The position numbers and the translations under genes are program-made. The notes under the pieces are model-generated. The model worked only from the letters and a program-made list of their open reading frames with translations, was not told the origin of the DNA and made no database searches. A stretch of DNA of 6,103 nucleotides. Source: Candidatus Bathyarchaeota archaeon (GTDB lineage Archaea > Thermoproteota > Bathyarchaeia > Bathyarchaeales > Bathycorpusculaceae). Below are positions 1 through 4,257 of the stretch, piece by piece. The stretch's first letter is position 1; the number at the start of each line of letters is the position of its first letter. Location: the NCBI GenBank assembly GCA_018396615.1, contig JAGTQT010000003.1:1-6103 (forward strand), written 5' to 3'.

Positions 1-220
1 CGGATTCACAACCGGAAAAAGCAGCGGAGTCTCCACCGTCCCACTCCTAGTCCTAAGCCTCCCAACCCTTCCAAGCAAATCCTTCTCCCTAATCTCAAAA
101 GACAAACGCCAACCCTCCAAGACACAAAAGAAAACCACATATAAAAAACCATCCCGCACCAAGCCAACCACAAGTCTTTTACCCGCAACCAACCGAACAA
201 CAACAATAAGTGAACCCACC
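1..220. other. Left-edge region without a convincing gene; promoter region of the peptidase gene
   Basis: I see no gene here that I can support. Two + strand frames could hold the tail of an upstream gene: one gives 15 codons ending at TAG 48-50, the other 47 codons ending at TAA 142-144. Neither has recognisable protein character. The frame of the downstream peptidase is also open all the way back to base 2, but it has no ATG, GTG or TTG before 221. Its translation is low-complexity (Ser, Thr, Pro, Lys) and it runs across a TATA-like box. The lack of stops is explained by the A/C-rich composition, because T is scarce. An opposite-strand open frame across 6-206 looks like a compositional artefact. 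Confidence 0.5.
139..147 (+). promoter_or_regulatory. TATA-like promoter element upstream of the M28 peptidase gene
   Basis: The sequence ATATAAAAA sits in an otherwise C-rich stretch and resembles an archaeal box A element. Archaeal transcription usually starts about 25 bases downstream, here near 168-172, which would leave a leader of about 50 bases before the TTG start at 221. The ribosome site is weak: GTGA at 210-213, seven bases before the start, is the only Shine-Dalgarno-like match. Confidence 0.45.
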
Positions 221-2269
221 TTGAAAATCTTCCAACACGTCAAAGAAGAACTCTCCGGAAACATCGCCAAAACCTACGTCACCCAAATCTGCCGCTTCCA
301 CCGCATCCAAGGCTCAACAATGTTCCACGAAGCCGCCGAATACGTCAAAACCGAACTCCAAAAAATAGGACTCAAAAACGCAACCATCGAACAATACCCA
401 GCCGACGGCAAAACCAAATACTGGACCTACACCAGCCCAATCGGCTGGACCGTAAACAACGCCGAACTCCGCCTACTAAAACCCGAAAACAAACTAATCT
501 GCTCCTACAAAGACACGCCACAATGCCTACACACCTTCAGCAACGCCACGCCACCCGAAGGCATAACCGCCGAACTCGTAGACGTAGGCAAAGGAACAAG
601 CCCCAAAGACTACAAAGGCAAAAACGTCAAAGGCAAACTCGTACTCGCAACCGGACGCGCCAAACCCGTCCACGAACAAGCCGTCTACCGCTTCGGCGCC
701 GCCGGCGTCATCACCGACACCATAACCTACGAAATGCCCAACGTCCGCGAAGCCCTAGACATCCCCGACGCCCACGCCTACCAAGCAATCTGGCCCACAG
801 CCGAAGATCTCCCCAAAGTCAAATTCGGCTTCTCCCTAAGCAAACGCCAAGGCAACCACCTAAGAGCAATGCTCAAAGAAGGAAAACAAGTAAAACTAAA
901 AGCCACAGTAGACGCCAAACTCTTCCCCTTCTACGAAGACGTAGTCACCGCCACCATCCAAGGCACACAAAAACCAGACCAAGAAATCTTCCTCATCGCC
1001 CACCTCTGCCACCCCCAACCCAGCGCCAACGACAACGCCTCAGGCTCAGGGCTACTCCTAGAAATCGCCCGCACCATCAAAACCCTAATAGACCACGGCA
1101 AAATCAAGCCGCCCGCAAGAACCATCCGTTTCCTCTGGGTCCCCGAAACCCTAGGCACCATAGCCTACCTCGCCAAACACGAAAAAACACACAGCAAACT
1201 CGTCGCCGGCATAAACCTCGACATGGTAGGACAAAACCAAGAACTCTGCAAATCCACACTTAACCTCGACCGAACCCCAGACTCACTGCCATCATACCTA
1301 AACGACTTCGTCTTCTCCCTCATCGAACAGTCCATCAGAGAATTCGACAAAGAAACCGCATTCGGCTCAGCCTCAACCTTCCGCTACGACACTACCGCCT
1401 TCACCGGCGGAAGCGACCACGCCGAATTCAACCAAGCCACCACCGCCACACCATGCGTCATGCTCCTACAGTGGCCAGACCTCTACTACCACACAAGCAT
1501 GGACACCGTTGACAAGGTAAGCGAAGACTCCCTCAAACGAGTCGGATGGATAGCCACCGTAGCCGCATTAACCCTAGCAAACGCAGACACAGAAACCGCC
1601 CACAGACTCTGCAGCCAAACCGCCGCCAAAGCAGTCACCAGACTCGCCGAAGCAGCCAGCCAAGCCGCAGAAGCATTCTTCCAAAAAAAGGAAGACCCAA
1701 AAATCAAAGGCAAACCAGACACACTTGCCAAAGAACTCGCAAAAACCCTCCATTACCACACCAGCCGGCTAAGACACATAATATCCCGAGAATGCCAAGC
1801 CATAGAATCCATCAAAAAACTGGAAACAAGCCCCGAACTCCAAAACCTAGCACGCAAATACGCCAAAACCATCACCGACCTAGGACAAAAACAAATCACC
1901 CACCTCAACGAAACACTAAACCTCATCGCCAGAACTTCCAACCTCAAGCTACCCAGCAAACTAGACGAATCCAAAGCAGAACAAGAGCTCAAGAAGCTCG
2001 TGCCCAGAAGACTGTTCAAAGGCTCACTAAGCGAAGAAGCCTTCAAAAAAGGCATAGGCGAAAAAGAATACGCCACATACGCAAAAATCGGGGAAAAAGA
2101 CCCAGCCTTCGGAAAGAAAACAGCCGAAATCCTAAACTTCATGAACGGGAAACGCACAGCCCACAGCATCTACGAGGCAGTTTCAGCAGAATACACGCCC
2201 ACCGACCCAGAACACGTGCTGAAATACCTGAGAGACTTGGAAAAAGCCAAGCTCATAGCCCTACACTAA
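221..2269 (+). CDS. M28-type (DUF4910-like) zinc aminopeptidase with C-terminal winged-helix-like domain
   Basis: Likely a cytoplasmic metallopeptidase that removes N-terminal residues from peptides; there is no signal peptide or membrane segment. Residues 1-100 form a helical N-terminal part. Residues about 115-235 look like an inserted PA-type domain (VKGKLVLATG, FGAAGVI). Residues about 240-455 are the M28-type catalytic core. Candidate metal and catalytic residues are H261 or H264 and D271 in HLCHPQPSANDNASG, E309 in VPETLG, D334 in NLDMVG, D399/H400 in GGSDH, and H424 in YYHTSMDT. The single Glu in PETLG, instead of the Glu-Glu pair of classical M28 enzymes, matches the DUF4910/aminopeptidase-like branch as I recall it. 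Residues 460-590 are helical and charged. Residues 595-682 resemble a winged-helix or PqqD-like domain (ILNFMNGKRTAHSIYEAV). TTG at 221 is the only start codon in a frame open to base 2. Third codon positions are almost all A or C. The substrate is unknown. Confidence 0.85.
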   Translation: MKIFQHVKEELSGNIAKTYVTQICRFHRIQGSTMFHEAAEYVKTELQKIGLKNATIEQYPADGKTKYWTYTSPIGWTVNNAELRLLKPENKLICSYKDTPQCLHTFSNATPPEGITAELVDVGKGTSPKDYKGKNVKGKLVLATGRAKPVHEQAVYRFGAAGVITDTITYEMPNVREALDIPDAHAYQAIWPTAEDLPKVKFGFSLSKRQGNHLRAMLKEGKQVKLKATVDAKLFPFYEDVVTATIQGTQKPDQEIFLIAHLCHPQPSANDNASGSGLLLEIARTIKTLIDHGKIKPPARTIRFLWVPETLGTIAYLAKHEKTHSKLVAGINLDMVGQNQELCKSTLNLDRTPDSLPSYLNDFVFSLIEQSIREFDKETAFGSASTFRYDTTAFTGGSDHAEFNQATTATPCVMLLQWPDLYYHTSMDTVDKVSEDSLKRVGWIATVAALTLANADTETAHRLCSQTAAKAVTRLAEAASQAAEAFFQKKEDPKIKGKPDTLAKELAKTLHYHTSRLRHIISRECQAIESIKKLETSPELQNLARKYAKTITDLGQKQITHLNETLNLIARTSNLKLPSKLDESKAEQELKKLVPRRLFKGSLSEEAFKKGIGEKEYATYAKIGEKDPAFGKKTAEILNFMNGKRTAHSIYEAVSAEYTPTDPEHVLKYLRDLEKAKLIALH

Positions 2270-2292
2270 AACCAGAGCAAACGTCAAACACG

Positions 2293-2300
2293 TTTATATC
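2293..2300 (+). promoter_or_regulatory. TATA-box promoter of the PAC2 gene
   Basis: TTTATATC lies in the 79-base gap between the peptidase stop and the PAC2 start. It closely matches the archaeal TATA consensus. The expected transcription start is near 2322-2326, giving a leader of about 25 bases. A weak Shine-Dalgarno-like GAAGG lies at 2335-2339, nine bases before the ATG. The element suggests that the PAC2 gene has its own promoter even though it is co-directional with the peptidase. Confidence 0.6.
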
Positions 2301-2348
2301 GCATGCCTTTCCTAGATACCTACCCCAGCAAACAGAAGGCAAAAAATC

Positions 2349-3101
2349 ATGGTATGCGAAATTGAACTCTTTGAAAAGCCGCATCTAAACAACGCGGTTC
2401 TCATAGAAGGATTGCCCGGCATAGGCTTCATAGCCAACATCGCTACCCTGCATCTTATTCGCAAGCTGAAGGCCGCCCGCTTCGCGGAGATCCACTGCTC
2501 ATCCTTCCAAGACTTGGCTGTCACAACTGAGACGGGTGGCGCAAGGTTTCCTTCAAATGAGCTCTACTACTACAGGAACTCGGCCGGCGGCCGCGACCTG
2601 ATCTTCTGGTATGGTAACACTCAGGCTTTGACAACATTTGGCCAGTACGAGCTTTGCGGGCGCATACTGGACGTTTGCAGCGAGCTTGGCTGCCGTCTTC
2701 TCATCAGCCTCGGAGGTTTTAGGCAGGATGAGGTGAGAGAGCCGCCGCAGCTTTTCTGTGCTGGAACAGATTCGGCGACGCTTCAGCAGGTTATGGGCTT
2801 GGGAGCGCGGGTTATGGTTGGGCAGATATACGGAATTGCTGGGCTTCTGATCGGGCTGGGAAGGATAAGGGGAGTCAAGGGGTTTTCTCTGCTTGTTGAA
2901 ACCTTAGGCAGGGGTCCAGATGTGAACGGAGCGTGGCATGCTTTAGCTGCTTTGGCAAAGTATTTGGAGTTGGATGTTGACTTGTCTGGGCTGGAGGCTG
3001 CTGAGGAAGAGACGCGGAAGATGTTGGAGTCTTTTGGCTTGCTTAAGTCGGTTGTGGAAGAAAAGAAGAAAGAGGAGCAGCGGTTCCGCTGGTCTATTTA
3101 G
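2349..3101 (+). CDS. PAC2-family proteasome assembly chaperone (PbaA/PbaB-like)
   Basis: A 250-residue cytoplasmic protein of the PAC2 family, related to eukaryotic Pac1/Pac2 and archaeal PbaA/PbaB. Family members bind proteasome alpha subunits or act as proteasome-linked chaperones; that role is known for the family and inferred here. Recognisable parts are the N-terminal strand and glycine loop GLPGIGF at 21-27, TGGARFPSNELYYY at 62-75, LLISLGGF at 117-124, and GARVMVGQIYGIAGLLIGLG at 152-171, followed by RGVKGFSLLVET. A charged helical C-terminal tail (about 217-246) ends in FRWSI, which is not a canonical HbYX proteasome-docking tail. ATG 2349 was chosen because it opens directly into the conserved first strand and lies downstream of a good TATA box. 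The stop overlaps the stop of the convergent Lsm gene. Codon third positions are mixed at first and become G/T-rich towards the 3' end, unlike the preceding peptidase gene. Confidence 0.88.
   Translation: MVCEIELFEKPHLNNAVLIEGLPGIGFIANIATLHLIRKLKAARFAEIHCSSFQDLAVTTETGGARFPSNELYYYRNSAGGRDLIFWYGNTQALTTFGQYELCGRILDVCSELGCRLLISLGGFRQDEVREPPQLFCAGTDSATLQQVMGLGARVMVGQIYGIAGLLIGLGRIRGVKGFSLLVETLGRGPDVNGAWHALAALAKYLELDVDLSGLEAAEEETRKMLESFGLLKSVVEEKKKEEQRFRWSI
3056..3091 (-). terminator. Possible terminator of the Lsm transcript (inverted repeat plus pyrimidine tract)
   Basis: The perfect inverted repeat CAGCGG-TT-CCGCTG at 3078-3091 lies just past the Lsm stop, inside the 3' end of the PAC2 gene. 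Read on the - strand it is followed by a T/C-rich tract (3056-3077), which could serve as an archaeal T-tract terminator. The stem is only 5-6 base pairs and both elements also encode PAC2 residues, so this may be coincidence. Confidence 0.25.
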
Positions 3102-3526
3102 GGTTTGCCTTTAACTTCGCCGATAAACTGTGCATACACTTTTTCGACGCGTTCGGCCGCTGGGCCTGAGCCTTCAACTACGCCTTTCTCGGTGACTTTG
3201 ACCTTGTCCATGACCCATATGAAGCCCTTGTCTTCGTAGAGTCTGACCATTGTAGGAAACACTTTTTCCAGCCTGTCTGCTAGGGCTTTCAGGTCGAAGG
3301 GTTTTTCGGTGCTGAATATGTGGGTGACTGTGTTGCCGTTGAGGAAGACTCTATGTAGGGTTTTTCCTTCTTCGTCTTTGGCTTCGGAGAGGCATAGGCT
3401 CATGTTGTCTGGGTTTATTCCGAGGAGTGTTCCGGTGAAGGTTTTGCCTGTTGTGGTTGTGACCGTGACGTGTCTGTCTGCTAGGGCTGAGATTTCGGTG
3501 AAGTATTTTCTTTGTGCTACTGACAT
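3098..3526 (-). CDS. Lsm/Sm-like archaeal RNA-binding protein (SmAP3-type, with C-terminal domain)
   Basis: A 142-residue protein expected to form a ring-shaped oligomer that binds U-rich RNA. The Sm fold covers residues about 8-73. The Sm1 part is at 19-47 (HVTVTTTTGKTFTGTLLGI, then the loop NPDNMSLCL, where D40 and N41 sit at the usual RNA-binding loop). The Sm2 part is at 59-70 (RVFLNGNTVTHI), with NGN where classical Sm proteins have RG. Residues 74-142 form an additional alpha/beta domain (FDLKALADRLEKVFP, then GFIWVMDKVKV), as in the longer archaeal SmAP3 proteins; standard archaeal Sm proteins are only about 75 residues. The ATG is supported by a GGAGG site eight bases upstream and a TATA box further out. 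The stop overlaps that of the convergent PAC2 gene. Its sense-strand third positions are mostly A or C, the opposite of the PAC2 3' end. Confidence 0.87.
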   Translation of the reverse strand: MSVAQRKYFTEISALADRHVTVTTTTGKTFTGTLLGINPDNMSLCLSEAKDEEGKTLHRVFLNGNTVTHIFSTEKPFDLKALADRLEKVFPTMVRLYEDKGFIWVMDKVKVTEKGVVEGSGPAAERVEKVYAQFIGEVKGKP

Positions 3527-3534
3527 CGTATTGT

Positions 3535-3539
3535 CCTCC
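3535..3539 (-). promoter_or_regulatory. Shine-Dalgarno site of the Lsm gene
   Basis: GGAGG on the - strand, eight bases before the ATG at 3526. It is the best ribosome-binding site in the window and fixes the start of the Lsm gene. Confidence 0.7.
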
Positions 3540-3567
3540 GTATGCTTCTTTACACTTGTGGAAACAA

Positions 3568-3576
3568 CTATTTAGG
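3568..3576 (-). promoter_or_regulatory. TATA-like promoter of the Lsm gene
   Basis: CCTAAATAG on the - strand lies about 45 bases upstream of the Lsm ATG. The predicted transcription start near 3546-3548 would give a leader of about 20 bases that includes the GGAGG site. The whole gap between the Lsm start and the stop of the upstream surface-protein gene is 74 bases, so the Lsm gene probably has its own transcript. Confidence 0.5.
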
Positions 3577-3600
3577 ATTAACCAAAACCAGCCACATGTA

Positions 3601-4257
3601 CTAGGCAACTGTAGTCTTTGGCGCTGAGCCGTTGAATATGGCTGTCACCATGTAGATGGTTTTCTTGCCTTCCACGGCTGCGAGGTCTATGGTCATGCGG
3701 AAGTAGCCTCCTGCTCCGGTGGTGACCGTGTACGTGGTCTCGTTCACCTTAACCGTAACTGTTTCTCCAGCCAGTCCAGTGCTGTCATGCTTCAGCCAGC
3801 CCCTAAACGTGTGCTTGGCGCCTCCGTTCCACGTTGCGTTCAGCAGCAGCTTGGTGGGTTTGCCTACCGTAAGCTGCACGGGGCTGCTGGCCACGGACTG
3901 CGGTATGTCAACTCCTTCGGGAACGATTCTGGCTATGAGCGCGAGGGGCTCGCTGCTTGTGTAGGTGTACTCGCATGTTGCCACGCCGTTTTCAGTGTAT
4001 GCGCTGCTGATGGCGGAGGCGCCTCCGCCCCTGTCCACCTTCTGAAACTCCACAAGAACCGCAGGCGAAACCAGCCTCACATTCCTAGCCGGATCAATCA
4101 CCGTAGCATTCAGCAAGACCGTTGTCCCAACTCGAAAGCTGTCAGGCGAAACAGTAAACAGGATGGCCAACGGAAAAACGGAAGCGTTGATTACAAAGGA
4201 AAACTCTGAGGGCTGGTAAAGCTCTGAACCCCTAAACCGTAAACTGACACAATACAC
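3601..4257 (-). CDS. C-terminal part of a large Ig-domain surface protein, separated from its 5' part by a frameshift
   Basis: This frame encodes 218 residues from a GTG at 4257, but the GTG is probably not a real start because the frame is open back to a TGA at 4297-4299. The extra upstream residues (ETFSEG) followed by VYCVSLRFRG complete an Ig-like strand pair begun in the other frame. Residues 32-130 form one Ig-like beta-sandwich (FTVSPDSFRVGTTVLLNATV, later GVATCEYTYTSSEP). Residues 133-218 form a second domain (PTKLLLNATW, GETVTVKVNETTY, GAGGYFRMTIDL). Several N-glycosylation sequons (NAS, NAT, NET, NGS) suit an extracellular location. There is no membrane anchor or sorting signal before the stop at 3601-3603. 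Sense-strand composition changes near 4050. It has no signal peptide of its own, which fits a fragment better than an independent gene. Confidence 0.7.
   Translation of the reverse strand: MYCVSLRFRGSELYQPSEFSFVINASVFPLAILFTVSPDSFRVGTTVLLNATVIDPARNVRLVSPAVLVEFQKVDRGGGASAISSAYTENGVATCEYTYTSSEPLALIARIVPEGVDIPQSVASSPVQLTVGKPTKLLLNATWNGGAKHTFRGWLKHDSTGLAGETVTVKVNETTYTVTTGAGGYFRMTIDLAAVEGKKTIYMVTAIFNGSAPKTTVA

Noticed and set aside
6..206. 66-codon - strand open frame rich in Leu, Trp, Gly and Arg, resembling a membrane protein
   Set aside because: Its hydrophobic look follows from the reverse complement of C/A-rich DNA, which gives many Leu, Gly, Trp and Val codons. It overlaps the peptidase promoter and has no ribosome site that I can see.
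523..1263. 246-codon + strand open frame, extremely rich in Arg, His and Pro
   Set aside because: It lies wholly inside the M28 peptidase gene in another frame. The A/C-rich sequence contains few T and therefore few stops, and the protein has no domain character.
1753..2169. 138-codon - strand open frame inside the peptidase gene
   Set aside because: It is antisense to a well-supported coding region and has no recognisable motif; it is a compositional shadow.
1546..2388. 280-codon + strand open frame rich in Arg, Lys and Gln running into the PAC2 start
   Set aside because: It is a shadow of the peptidase gene in another frame. It crosses the PAC2 promoter and start, and its composition is that of a frame-shifted A/C-rich gene.
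3787..4209. 140-codon + strand open frame opposite the Ig-domain gene
   Set aside because: The - strand frame here encodes clear Ig-like strands with sequons. The + strand product shows no coherent fold pattern.
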